Positions 22,691 through 34,242 of a stretch of DNA of 64,000 nucleotides are shown here, in pieces. The stretch lies in assembly GCA_026545225.1 (NCBI GenBank), contig CM048852.1:54381146-54445145 (forward strand), given 5' to 3'. The notes under the pieces were generated by a model that saw nothing but the letters and a program-made list of their open reading frames with translations, did no database searches and had not been told where the DNA came from. Both the position numbers and the translations under genes were made by a program. The first letter of the stretch is position 1. Each line of letters begins with the position of its first letter. The DNA comes from Cornus controversa. Taxonomy: Eukaryota > Streptophyta > Magnoliopsida > Cornales > Cornaceae.

Positions 22691-25600
22691 CCACTTGAGC
22701 AAAAAACACAATTGTAATTGCTTATGGTATATTGTTATGCTGTTGCTCCCTGATATTGGGTAATAGATGGACTCCTAAGTGTCATTGAGTGTCGAGTGAT
22801 TTTCTTTCATTTATATCTACCTTCTGCTTTTTTTATTTTTTCATAGTTTGTGGTTTTTACCTGCAGTGCAGTACTTTTTGGTGTTATGCCCCTATTTTTA
22901 GCTAGTCATCTATTAAGTTCTGGTATTTTCTTTTACTGATTGAGACAAAGGTTATGTAGTCATGTTTTGTCAATGATGTGCTATATTCATAATATATATT
23001 TTCTCCTCTAGTTTGCTGGGTTACGAAGGCTTGGAAGTTATAAATCCGGAAGGTGGGACTGAAGATGCCGAAGAGGAAGCACAAAGAGGAAGATGGAAGC
23101 AGGAGGTGCAGTATCTTTTTTTTCCGTCATTGCTATCATATCAGTTTGGTGATGCAATTTTTTCACATTCTCACACTTTTATACTAATGAGCATGAAAAA
23201 AAGGATTTGAGTACAAGAGCAGCCACTTCTTGCAACTAATGTCAATGGTTCGGTCTATAACTTTTTCACCCCTTCCAGCACTCTAGACGGGACCAACATT
23301 GGCTAATGGCCATCTCTCATTGTTCAGACATATCTTGGATTTTGGTTCAATTTAGTGGGTTTATTCATAGACTGAGAAAGTCAAAGTTTTTTATGAGGTG
23401 TAGGCCAAAACCATTATTTGTCAGCCAATACAGTATGGATGTGTTTATTTGAGTTCCTAATCTATAAATACGATGTGAGATGGAAAAATAACGAGTGACT
23501 CATGTTTTGGTGACATGTACTGTTGGTGTACTTCATATATTGATTATTAAAATCTCTCTCTCTCTCTCCCTCCCTCCATCCCTCCTCTGTGTGTGTATCC
23601 GGTCATGTAAGCCACCTTTTCCCCCCTTTCCTCTTACCCTTTGAACCAATGAAACTGCCTTTACTTGTGTGGTGGAGTAAATACACCTATTTGTGTCAAA
23701 CTCAGAGACTATATCTTCTACAGTTTTTCTTGAAGATTACATCTTCCTCATATTCATAATTCACTTATTGCTAGTCACATGCTCATTTACTTTCTTTTGT
23801 CTTGCAGGATCGGGAAAGTTATTGGAAGATGATGCACAAGTATATAGGCTCTGATGTCACGTCAATGGTGACACTCCCAGTTCTCATTTTTGAGCCTATG
23901 ACAATGCTTCAGAAAATGGCAGAGGTTTGTGTTATTTGTATCGCAGTGCTGTATGTTATATTTGATGCTCCCATGGAATATACTGATTGTACAAGGTTTG
24001 CCACAGTTGATGGAATATTCCTACCTTTTAGATTTGGCCAATGAATGTGAGGATCCCCACATGCGATTGGTATATGCTTGTAAGGATACTGTTGCCTCCC
24101 TCTCTCTCTATCTCTCTCTCATCATGCATTTTCTGGTACAGAACTTATTATTTCCAACTTTCCATTGCAGCATGCTGGTTTATATCCATCTATTATGCCA
24201 TACAACGAACCTGGAAGCCATTTAATCCAATTCTTGGTGAAACTTTTGAAATGGTCAATCATGGCGGCATTACATTTATATCAGAACAGGTAATTTTTGA
24301 AGGTTCAGGCTTGGCATAGAGTATCTTTTGTTTATTTTCGAAGTTTGATTGCTACATTTGATTATTATGCTTTTGACTAAAAGCAGGAAGCAATTATCTT
24401 TTTTACATGCAATTAGGACTAGTGGAAAATGAAATTATATCTATGTCTTACTATTGCATTAAACATCTTGATTTTTTGTTTTGCATGTTGTTATGTTGCC
24501 TAACTTTACTTCCTTCTTAAATTATTTTATTTCCAGGTTAGCCATCACCCTCCAATGAGTGCTGCACATGCTGAAAATGACCATTTCGTTTATGATATAA
24601 CTTCGAAGGTGAAGACGAAATTTTTGGGAAACTCGCTTGATATCTACCCCCTTGGAAGGTAAAATAATATCCCGATTTCTTAGTCTCAATGGCCGTGCTA
24701 GTTGTTGTTTAATATCTACAATTTCTATAACTCGTGGGAATCTCCCTCCCTCTTTCTAAAAAAAAAAAAATTTGTTAGGTCAATAGGACATATGTTGGCA
24801 TATTTCATGGATCAAAATTAGAATCTGTATTTTTATTTTTGTTGCTAGCTTAGTTAGATTCTTATATGTTAGCTAGTGTCAAGTTAGTTACCTCTCGGTC
24901 AAGGTCAAAAGTTGGAATTCAAGCTTAAACAAAGGGCAGAATCATAATCTTCGAAGCCAAGGTGACAAAAATAAATTGACACTACCATATGCATTCACCA
25001 ATTTAGGGTTCATGCATTTATATATTAGAGTCTGATTGCAAGTTTCAATTTTGAAAAAACCTAATTGAATTGCATAAAAGTGTTTTTGGAATGTGCTAAA
25101 TCTGAAATTTTTTCCAAGTATAGTGCACATGGCACTTCAATCGATTGTTGATCAATTGAAGGCAGTAGTTGCATGTCGATGGATCAACATTAATTCTCGA
25201 TCTATTGAGATGTCAGGAACAACAATTTCCTTTTTAGGTTTGAAACATTAAAACTCTTTTCTTTCTACAACTTTGTTTTGTCTATAAATAACCTATTATA
25301 TCTAAAAAAAAAAAGCTAGACATATAGATAGACACAAGCTAGAGAGGTTTTAAGCAAAATTGAGTGCATAAATATATATATTTTTGCATTCATTAATCAT
25401 ATTGCATTAGATTGGTGAGTGTAGTATACAAGTGTTTACATCTAAACCGCTACGGAGTTGTATTGAAGAGTTCAACACCACCAACAAACAATCAATCAAC
25501 CAAGATTGGAGTGAATGACTAGTCTAGATATCAAAATTGCTAATAAAGAAGCAGATCATGAGGAGTGAAGTTTGTTGATGGACGAAGTGGACTGTGTGCT

Positions 25601-28600
25601 TGGGCGGTTGAGTGAAGAGTTTGGTCAAGAGGTAACTATGGGTTTTGGGATATGTGAACTTTAACCTAGTGTAATACCTCTTTTTGATAGTGGATTTTTG
25701 ATGGACTAGGCCTCGTTTTTTCCGTTTGGGTTTTCCATGTAAAAGTTGTTGGTGTCCATTATGCCTGATTTATTATATTTTAATTTACTTTTGATTGAAT
25801 AGTTGTTATGACTAGCATGATGGATTGATTGATACTTGATACTTAGTCTTTGTTTAAAGTTGAATTTTCAATTAGTTAGTTCAAAATTTGAATAGTAGTT
25901 AAAATTAGTTAAAACTAGTTAAAACTACCATCACCACCTATTTAGGTTTGGATCGCAGACATTTTACTCTCTATCAGAGCCTAGAGTTCTGGTCCTTAGC
26001 CCATCAAAAGTTGTCGTCATCACCATCACCATCACAATCCTTACCTTTCTCCCACATATGGGGTTGGCCATTTTTTCATTCTTTTCTATTAAAGGCCATT
26101 TCTCTTGTTATATTTATTTTATTCTAAAATAAATTTTAATAACTTATTCCCATGTTAGTTTTATTAGGCCATTTTGACTCTTTCCTTCTATAATAATCTT
26201 TAATTTCTTATTGGTGCTTCTTTGGTACATGTCCATACCACGTAAATCTATTTTCTCTTCGTTTATCACTAATAGGCATCACTCCTAGTTTTTCTCTCTC
26301 GCACTGATTAGTAACCCTATCTCTTCTAGTCATTCTTATCTTCCATTTTATTTTGGCGACATGAACTCATTGTTCTTGTTTCCTTTTCAGAGCCCAACAT
26401 TTTGCTCCATATAAGATGGTCGGCCTAATAACTGACTTGTAAAATTTTCCTTTTAGGTTATTTGGTATTCTTTTATAAATAAGACACCGCTAGCATGTCT
26501 ACATCATTTTATATTTCTCCATTATTTTGTATTATTGATCCTAAATTTTGAAAAGTGGTTATTTTGGATAGTCCTTTGATTTTGAATTGTTATAGTTTCA
26601 TAATTTTCGAGACTTCATTCAATTTACATTCCATATTTTCTATTTTGTCCTATTAATTTTTAAGCATTTTGACTCTAATATATTTCATTGTGGGATTCCA
26701 TATCATTAGGTTACGTATTAGATCTTATAATGTTGCTATCAAATGATACACATACAACACATAGTTGTACATTTCTTATTTAAATTTACATATGGAAGTA
26801 GACACGTGGCACATTTTTCTTGCTAGGACTTTCTATTTGTGGTTTTGAAGAACTTCAATATCAGAACAATCGTACAATCAGTGTTCTTAGGATAGTTCAG
26901 ATACACTTGTAACAAAGTTGCCCTCTCTATATTAATGATAAGGAAAATGTTATGTAGTCCAATAGTTAGACACATCCGATTGTATTTATGTGAGTTGGGG
27001 ATATTTATGTGAGTGTCACATAAATACAATCATATGTTTCCAACTTTCGGACGTTGTATCAATACTCTAATGATAATCGTTAAGGGCTCAGGTTTATATA
27101 CTCTTTTACAGCCTCGTCTGGACTTTTGGTTTTATTAAAAGCCCTGTCTGCTAAGATGATGAAATCGGTTGGTAAGTATGTTAAAATTTTCTGTTTGTCT
27201 TGATATTTGGTCACTTTTTTTGGAAAAAAGAAGTTGGTTATACAAATGCAACGAAGAAGAGTTAAAAAGTTATGACATAGATAGTAATAGGTGGAAATTG
27301 GTTTTTCAAAATATTTATATTTTCTTTTACAACCATGTTTGGAATTTTAATTTTATTAAAAGCCCTGTCTGCTAAGATGATGAATTGGTTGTTAAGTCTG
27401 ATAATGAAATAAATTCCTTATTATCATGATATTGGAACAACTTTTTTGAAAATTGAAGTTGATTATATAAATGCACTTTTGGATAACTAGGAAGAGTTAA
27501 AGGGATAAAGTGAATATGCCAATATTGTCAACATCCCCTAAATGATGTTATCATGTCATTAAAGAAGTCATATTTTTCTACATACTATATTCTTTTATTT
27601 TGGTTTCTATAAATACCTGCCTTTTTCTATCACCCTTCAACATTGTCAATCTTTCTTACGGTTCATGACATGATATACTTTGTGATTCTAAAAGATGAGT
27701 TATCGATTCACAACATGGTTCCTAATTTGACAACTATTTAAGCATCATCTCCTTCCGTAGTTCCATAGGTTGTTCTACTTGGTGTTGTAGTTCATGCAAA
27801 CAATTTCTTCTTTTCTTTTCATTTTCAATGTATATGCAGCTCACTTTTATATGAATTCATGCGTAGGTCGCGAGTAACCTTGAAAAGAGATGGTGTAGTC
27901 CTTGATTTGGTGCCCCCTCCCACAAAAGTAAACAATCTAATATTTGGACGAACATGGGTTGATTCACCAGGGGAGATGATCTTGACAAACTTAACAACAG
28001 GAGACAAAGTTGTGCTGTATTTTCAACCTTGTGGCTGGTTTGGGTATGACCTTTTGAGATCCATAATCCTTTTAGTAGTCTTGTGGATCTGTTGATGTAT
28101 TTATCAAATGTATGTTTCCTACTTCTGATGATTGAATTGGTCTTTTAATCTCTTTGCACTCTTAAGGTTATTTGTTGAGAAACAAGTCCCTAATCACGAA
28201 CCATCAAATATTACGATGTGATGATAAGTAAACAAACACGAAGAAATTTGCAAGAACACACCAAGAATTATACGTGATTCGGCTAAATAAACTTACGTCC
28301 ACAGATAGCCTGATTTCACTATATAGATTGTAACGGTACAAGTTGAAAGATTATATCAAGAGTAAGCTCAACTCTCAATCTTTATACGCCCAATCTCACT
28401 CAAAAGGAAATCACAAATTCTAAACAAGAAATCTCTCTCTAAGTGTCCTCTCAATACCAATGAGAGTATTACCTTTACGCAAGAGTTGCCTATTTTCTTC
28501 TTACTCGTCTCAACCTATAACATATGTAATTATTTATAGAGCCCAAAACCCAATCCTCAACTGTCATTTTTTTGGGCTTTGCATCCTTCCTTTTCAACGC

Positions 28601-31600
28601 CCACGCTAAGCCTTGTTGAATTAGAATGTCCTTCATCCTCTTTTGCCATGGATGATGTGTTCTTTGTTCAAGGGCGACCACGACGTAATGTGCAAGAAAT
28701 GTCAAACTTGCATTTCTATTGTGTTGAGTTGTTTTATTTTGTCATAGATATGCAACTTCAAGAGTTAGGTAATTGTTTTAGTGAGGCAAATACTAATTTA
28801 CTTCTTTGTGTGACATGTTTATGTCTAGATGATGAATTCTTTGCTTTTGACAAGCAAAAGATAATTTGTCTTGCCAAATATTATTGAAACGAATTTTCTA
28901 CAAACAAGCTCATGGAACTTGATATTCATATTACCAGCCATGGTTGTCACAAGTACCCAAGACGAAAAACACCTGTGTTATGAGGAAAAAATCTAAACAA
29001 GATTTTTATCAAACACATTGTGTGAACCATAAAGCTCTGATACCAATTTGTTGAGAAACAAGCTCCCAATCATGAACCACCAAATATTATGATGTGATCA
29101 TTTTTGTCAAAGGTGCGCGAGGCGCAGCTTCTGCGCCTAGGGTATGCCTAGGCAAGGCGCGCGCCTCAAGCACTGAGGCGCAGCTTGCAGAGCCTGTGCA
29201 TGCCCAGTTTGGTTTAATTTTTTTAATCTGTTTTTTTGTAGAACCTTTTCTTCTTCTTTTTCTGTTTTTTTTTTAATCTTAGAAGTAATTTCATATCAGA
29301 AAATCAATGATTTTTCTCTTTTATGCTTCAATTTAATTCCTCCACATTCTCTGTTCTGTTGTGATCTAGCTTCACTGATTAATAGCTTTTTTTGGCGCTT
29401 AGTATTCTACTTTCATAATGGGGAGGTTGCCATGTCCAGATGAATTGCAAGCATCTCTTCAGTTCTCACTTTTCACTCACTCCAGAATCTGTTTTTCTGT
29501 TTCATTTGTTATTAATTGCCATGAATATGCTTTTTATTTGCTCTCAATTGTAGTTGTTCTATATTGTTTTATTCAGTCACTCACTAACTACAAGTGTTAT
29601 ATTTTTTTAAAAAAATTTAACTTGCGCCTCACTTCAGTCAGGCTCGCGCCTCGCCTTGTGCCTCGCGCCTCAGGCTTCAGGAAGCTTTAGCGCCTTAGTG
29701 CACCTTGAGCCTTTAACAACTATGGATGTGATGATAAGTAAACAAGCACGAAGAAATTTGCAAGAACACACCTAAAATTATACGTGATTCGGCTAAACAA
29801 GTTTACGTTCATGGAGAGCTTGATTTCACTGTATAGATTGTAGCAATATAAGTTGAAAGATTGTATCAAGAGTACGCTCAACTTTCAACCTTTAACCCTT
29901 ATACACCCAATCTCACTCAAGAGAAAATCACAAATCCTAAACAAGAATTCTCTCTCTAAGTGTCTTCTCAATAACAATGAGAGTATTACCTCTACGCAAG
30001 AGTTGAGAAGAAAAGAGACCATACTCTCATTGTTTTGAGAGGGCAACTCTTGTGTAGAGGTAATACTCTCAATTGTTATTGAGAGGACATTTGGAGAGAG
30101 AATTCTTGGTTAGAATTTGTGATTTCCTTTTGAGTGGGATTGAGCGTATAAAGGTTGAGAGTTGAGCGTAATCTTGATATAATCTTTCAACTTGTACCGT
30201 TACAATCTATATAGTGAAATTGGGCTCTCTGTGGACGTAAGCTTATTTAGCCGAACCACGTATAATTCTTGGTGTGTTCTTGCAAATTTCTTCGTGCTTG
30301 TTTACTAATTATCACATCCTAATATTTGGTGGTTCGTGATTGGGGACTTGTTTCTCAACATTATTACCCAATGCTGATCCCACATCCCCACTAATTGTTA
30401 AAGCATGGATCCTTTACCTTTCCCTCACCTTTTATATTGACATCAATATTGTCCGTGGTTTTTTTATGGAACTTAAGCAACAAATTGTTGATTGAATGTC
30501 ATAGAATTTCTCTTTTAAGATTGACTGGTTCATACAGTTATCTATATGATGTTAGGGTTGGACTTGGAGCCTTAAAAAAATCTATTCTATTCCATATTTA
30601 CTTCCTTTTTGAATGTCATCTGGAATGTGCTATCTCTTTGTTCCATTCCTATGTATGTGTTTTTTTTTTGTTTGTTTCAGTTCTGGTCGCTATGAAGTGG
30701 ATGGATATGTATATAATGCTGCCGAGGAACCCAAAATATTGATGACTGGGAAATGGAATGAGTCAATGAGTTATCAATTATGTGACTTGGAAGGGGAACC
30801 TCTTCCTGGCACTGAAATGAAAGAGGTCAGCTTCATTGTTTTCCCTTGCTGTGTGCTGCTATTCTAGCTGCTGATGTGGATATCGTGTTTGCCTTGTAGT
30901 ACACCCCTTTCTTTTGAAGGGCCGCCTTGCAGTCGTATTTTGCTATCATGTGCGTCTTTTTTCTTTTCAGTGCTGTGAACATGGCATAGTAAGGCACTGT
31001 TTGAATCTGCACCCTTTTTCTGTAGAAGAACCGGGAAAAAATTAGAACTTCTATACGGTCAATTTCACAGTTAAAGTATCTTCTATATTCTTTAGTTAAA
31101 TTAAATTCTCTTCTATATTCTTTAGTTATTACTTTACCTTTACTAGTCTTGTTGGTATGATAAGTTTCTGTATGATGAAAACATATAAATTTCATCCATT
31201 TTTTTATAACATATTGGAGATCAATCATTATATATGAACCACAACTCCTAAATACTTGGGTTGGCTATAGCCACATCATTTGCTAGGTAGTAGTAGTCAC
31301 TAGCATGCCCCTCTTGGCTGTGTATTTGCTTTTTATATGGGAACAACTACTATTGTTTATTTGTCGGTATGCATTAGTTTTTTCTTCCATATTGCATTCT
31401 TATGTGCTGAATATATGTTCTCTGTCCAATTCATGTTTACTTTCAGTTATCTTGCATATGTGTTAGCAAGTTATAGTTTCTTATGATTTGAATAAAATAA
31501 TGGCTAAAAGAGTTCCCAATATATTTTGTACAGTTTATCCAACTTGCATATGTGGTGTTCTGAAATCGAGAACTTGTTTGTTATGTTGTCCTTAACCGCA

Positions 31601-33327
31601 TGTAGTTGCTTGGGTACCATTTTGGATGAAACTTGAAATTTTGTATGTGATATGTACAACACTTTCTAGGTTACAGTGTGTTGTCAAACTCCTTTTAATT
31701 AGGTTGAAGTATCACGTGGCTTCATTTTATGTCAACTTGAGGGTTAATGTGGTTCATGAACCTTTAACTAAAGCCTGAGGAAAACAAATTAGGGGAGAAA
31801 CAGAACTTTATAGTAGAAGTTATATGGCTAACACATTCCTTAAAAAGAGACTGAGATGTGTTTATTCCCTGTTGATAGTATTCATTCCTTCTGAGTATCA
31901 AGAGGGAAAATTTGTTAGGGAGAATCTGCATACCTTGATTTATTAGACTCAAATTTGTTGGGTACCTCGAAAGGCTGTCACCAAATATTGAATCATCAGT
32001 TTAGCTGACCCTGGTGTGGCAATCATGTTACTGAATTTGGTGTTATGTTGCAACTTGCAACTTAAGAAGGTTTTTTATGGTATTTTTCATACAATGGTTA
32101 ACTGTGCATGGTGTGATATTAAATGTGCTCTCAGGATGAGTGGTGACATAATTCATGTTCGATTAACTGAATCGGTCGTAAGCAGGCCGCATAACACAAT
32201 ACTGGTCACTGTACAAGCCCCTGAAATGACTCTAAATTTTAATATAGCTTTTCTTATCTTAGGCAGCTGTACTTGAATTTTCTTTTTATTGAGCTGGTAA
32301 AAAAACTATTCATTTATCAACTAAAAACCCACTGGCAATTATCCCGACGCTGCATCTCTGCAGGTTTGGAGAGTTGCTGATCTTCCAGAAAATGACAGAT
32401 TTCAATACACACATTTTGCACATAAGATAAACAGCTTTGACACTGCACCAAAGAAGTTATTGGCATCAGATTCTCGCTTGCGTCCGGATAGAGATGCACT
32501 AGAGAAAGGCGACCTATCCAAAGCTGGTTCAGAAAAGAGCAGGTTTCTCTCTCTCTCTCTCATATGGAATACAATATATTATGAAGTATTAATGAAATAG
32601 AGGCATTAATTTAGAATGAGGTCCGGAAAGATTCTATCAGCCAATATGTGTCATCTACCAGTTACACCTATATGGACAGCAAATTTGGAGCTTTGTATTT
32701 GATGTCTGGCCTTTGCATGTGGAATCATGGATGGCTAGCTGTTCTTTGGCAGGCCATTTTAACCCGTATCTATTATAGCTGATCATGATGTCAATTGTTA
32801 GTTGTGACAGAGAGATATTGGTTCAAGTTTCATCAAGGCCCTTTTTCTTTATTGAAATTATTTCCTTACAGAAAAAACGCATCTTACAACACAGGAGATT
32901 TAAAAATTTGGTGAAATTATCTATATGAAACAAGGTTTATTAGTCATTACTCATTAGGCCTCATTTTTATATGCAAGTTTCCTATATTACTTGCTTCACA
33001 ACAATCGAATCTAATTGTGGTAATGTCTGTGTGAGTGACACAAGATAATAGTTTTGACGTGTTTTGCCTTTTCTTTTCTGTAGTTTGGAGGAGAGACAGA
33101 GAGCTGAAAAGAAAATCCGAGAGGCCAAGGGCCATCAGTTTATTCCGAAATGGTTTGATCCATCTACTGAAATTGCTCCTACTCCTTGGGGCGACTTAGA
33201 AGTGTACCACTACAATGGCAAGTATGACGAGTATCGGTCCTCCATAGATAAATCAGACAGCATTGAAGAGGTTGACGTCAGATCAACAAAGTTCAACCCC
33301 TGGCAGTATGAAAATTTAGCTGCAGAA

Positions 33328-33330
<3 letters not shown>
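22020..33330 (+). CDS. ORP3A: Oxysterol-binding protein-related protein, short ORP3 type
   Basis: Ten exons: 22020-22117, 23012-23105, 23808-23924, 24007-24079, 24171-24289, 24537-24658, 27867-28043, 30681-30825, 32364-32542, 33084-33330. Together they give 456 residues plus TGA, almost the length of Arabidopsis ORP3 proteins. The protein is one OSBP lipid-binding domain without PH domain or membrane segment. The family fingerprint EQVSHHPP is at residues 166-173. Other landmarks are [37 protein letters not shown] and the C-terminal FNPWQYENL. Such proteins bind sterols or phosphoinositides in a beta-barrel and move them between membranes at ER contacts. Plant ORP3A is reported at the ER through VAP27. 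The A/B/C subtype is uncertain. Introns 6 (3.2 kb) and 7 (2.6 kb) carry transposon relics. Confidence 0.95.
22619..22688. repeat. 30-base poly-C tract followed by (CA)n in ORP intron 1
   Basis: An uninterrupted run of 30 C (22619-22648) is followed by G, five C and about 17 CA repeats. A CT repeat lies just upstream (near 22580). The open frame on the other strand here is only the poly-Gly and Cys-Val translation of these repeats. Confidence 0.9.
24840..25960. mobile_element. Possible LTR-retrotransposon relic in ORP intron 6
   Basis: Part of the long intron 6. The stretch near 25680-25760 (CGTTTTTTCCGTTTGGGTTT, TTCCATGTAAAA, GGTGTCCATTATG) resembles the U5 end of plant Copia LTRs. No paired repeat, primer site or clear termini were found, so a solo or truncated LTR is only a suggestion. 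Confidence 0.3.
25970..26660 (-). pseudogene. LINE reverse-transcriptase C-terminal relic in ORP intron 6
   Basis: Minus-strand translation gives, in shifting frames, [20 protein letters not shown] and then [18 protein letters not shown] followed by WYGHV. These match the conserved end of plant L1-type LINE reverse transcriptases (the RP..LYG..CW block and the REK.GV...DK.RE.R..W.GHV block). Stops and frameshifts interrupt it. It lies antisense to the ORP gene. Confidence 0.7.
28640..28960 (+). pseudogene. hAT-type (zinc-finger MYM1-like) transposase C-terminal fragment
   Basis: The plus-strand frame contains [20 protein letters not shown], then [17 protein letters not shown], then [18 protein letters not shown]. 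An in-frame stop follows, and the similarity continues as [16 protein letters not shown]. This is the layout of the segment before the dimerisation region in plant hAT/ZMYM1-like proteins. It lies inside the LTR composite, opposite to the orientation implied by the primer-binding site. The stop and short length make it a relic. The family call is by recalled motif pattern. Confidence 0.6.
29034..29045 (-). other. Primer-binding site (initiator tRNA-Met type)
   Basis: The minus strand reads TGGTATCAGAGC, three bases from the end of LTR copy 2. This is the usual plant Copia primer-binding site and it fixes the orientation of the LTR element. Confidence 0.8.
29099..29724. mobile_element. hAT-type MITE inserted in LTR copy 2
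   Basis: A 626-bp insertion with imperfect inverted ends: CATTTTTGTCAAAGG on the left, and CATAGTTGTTAAAGG read from the right. It is flanked by a perfect 8-bp duplication GATGTGAT (29091-29098 and 29725-29732). The uninterrupted site is preserved in LTR copy 1, which confirms both borders. The ends are rich in GCGCCT/AGGCGC motifs. No transposase. Confidence 0.85.

Positions 33331-33364
<34 letters not shown>
33331..33364. repeat. (TA)n microsatellite abutting the ORP stop codon
   Basis: About 17 TA repeats begin immediately after the TGA at 33328-33330, so the 3'UTR starts with a length-variable AU tract. Confidence 0.9.
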
Positions 33365-33367
<3 letters not shown>

Positions 33368-33595
33368 GTTATGCTATTGTCTCACTATTTTCCATATCTT
33401 TTTATTTCTTTTCTTTTTTTCATTTTTCTTTTATAATTATTTGGTCTTATTGTATTATTGTGCATGAGCTTCAACAAAACATTTAGGAGTTGATGTGCAT
33501 AATTATATTTTATCTACACATTTGATTCCATAATTTGAATATTAAATCTGAGGTGGTTTCTACACGTGGCTGAGCGAGGACTGTAAATTTCTTGT
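33365..33595 (+). other. Probable ORP 3'UTR and flank
   Basis: T-rich sequence with no gene. No unambiguous polyadenylation signal was assigned. Confidence 0.35.
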
Positions 33596-33961
33596 ACACC
33601 TTTTTGTGTGGGAAATTGGAAATTTATTGTAGTAACCTAGTTTATTTCAGTCATTGGATCAAGACGACGATGCAGGCTCAGAATATTCTTATTGTAACTT
33701 TTTCTACAATTCTTGGATGATAAAAGAAGCATCTGTGCAACACCAAGTGGTATCACATATGGAGCAAAATGAACAATTACACCTTTTTGTGTGGGAAATT
33801 GGAAATTTATTGTAGTAACCTAGTTTATTTCAGTCATTGGATCAAGACGACGATGCAGGCTCAGAATATTCTTATTGTAACTTTTTCTACAATTCTTGGA
33901 TGATAAAAGAAGCATCTGTGCAACACCAAGTGGTATCACATATGGAGCAAAATGAACAATT
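33596..33961 (+). repeat. Perfect-looking tandem duplication, 183-bp unit
   Basis: The segment from ACACCTTTTTGTGTGGG to GAGCAAAATGAACAATT occurs twice head to tail (33596-33778 and 33779-33961), with no differences that I can see. It includes a TTTATTTCAG acceptor-like motif followed by a short open stretch, which produces the frame at 33837-34106. A recent duplication in the ORP 3' region. Confidence 0.9.
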
Positions 33962-34064
33962 AACAAAACGTACAATGGTAACGTTACTTGTTACCAAGAA
34001 ATTGGGATTAATCTTTATGGTCATTCTTTTGTTGGCATTCCTTCTACACTTGTACAGTCATTCA

Positions 34065-34095
<31 letters not shown>

Positions 34096-34098
34096 TAG

Positions 34099-34242
34099 GT
34101 GTCTAATTGGAATAGTTGGCATTCCAATTTCCTCTAAACCAAAGTATTTTATGATTTGAAAACAGAACATGTGTCTAATTGGAATAGTTGGCATTCCAAT
34201 TTCCTCTAAACCAAAGTATTTTATGATTTGAAAACAGAACAT
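34099..34242 (+). repeat. Tandem duplication, 72-bp unit
   Basis: The unit from GTGTCTAATTGGAATAG to AAACAGAACAT is present twice (34099-34170 and 34171-34242), with at most trivial differences. A second recent duplication within 200 bp of the 183-bp one. A TA repeat lies between the two arrays (34066-34090). Confidence 0.9.

Larger units (their letters stand above)
28173..30360 (-). mobile_element. Palindromic composite built from three LTR copies (Copia-type), in ORP intron 7
   Basis: Three related LTR copies are present. Copy 1 (about 28173-28487) and copy 2 (29049 to about 30005, interrupted by a hAT element) lie in the same orientation. Copy 3 (about 30044-30360) is inverted. The outer ends are TGTTGAGAAACAAG and CTTGTTTCTCAACA, flanked by TTATT on both sides (28168-28172 and 30361-30365). 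Next to copy 2 is the minus-strand primer-binding site TGGTATCAGAGC (29034-29045), matching the initiator Met tRNA. Copies 1 and 2 with the primer site read as a normal minus-strand element. The inverted third copy between copy 2 and the right target duplication is abnormal. The region between copies 1 and 2 has no gag-pol but holds hAT-transposase-like sequence. Confidence 0.75.

Noticed and set aside
22527-22709. Minus-strand frame with poly-Gly and Cys-Val repeats
   Set aside because: Direct translation of the poly-C and (CA)n microsatellite in an ORP intron.
33837-34106. 89-codon frame MDQDDDAGSEYS after the ORP gene
   Set aside because: It comes from the 183-bp tandem duplication and runs into a TA repeat. 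No similarity recognised and no splice link to ORP needed.
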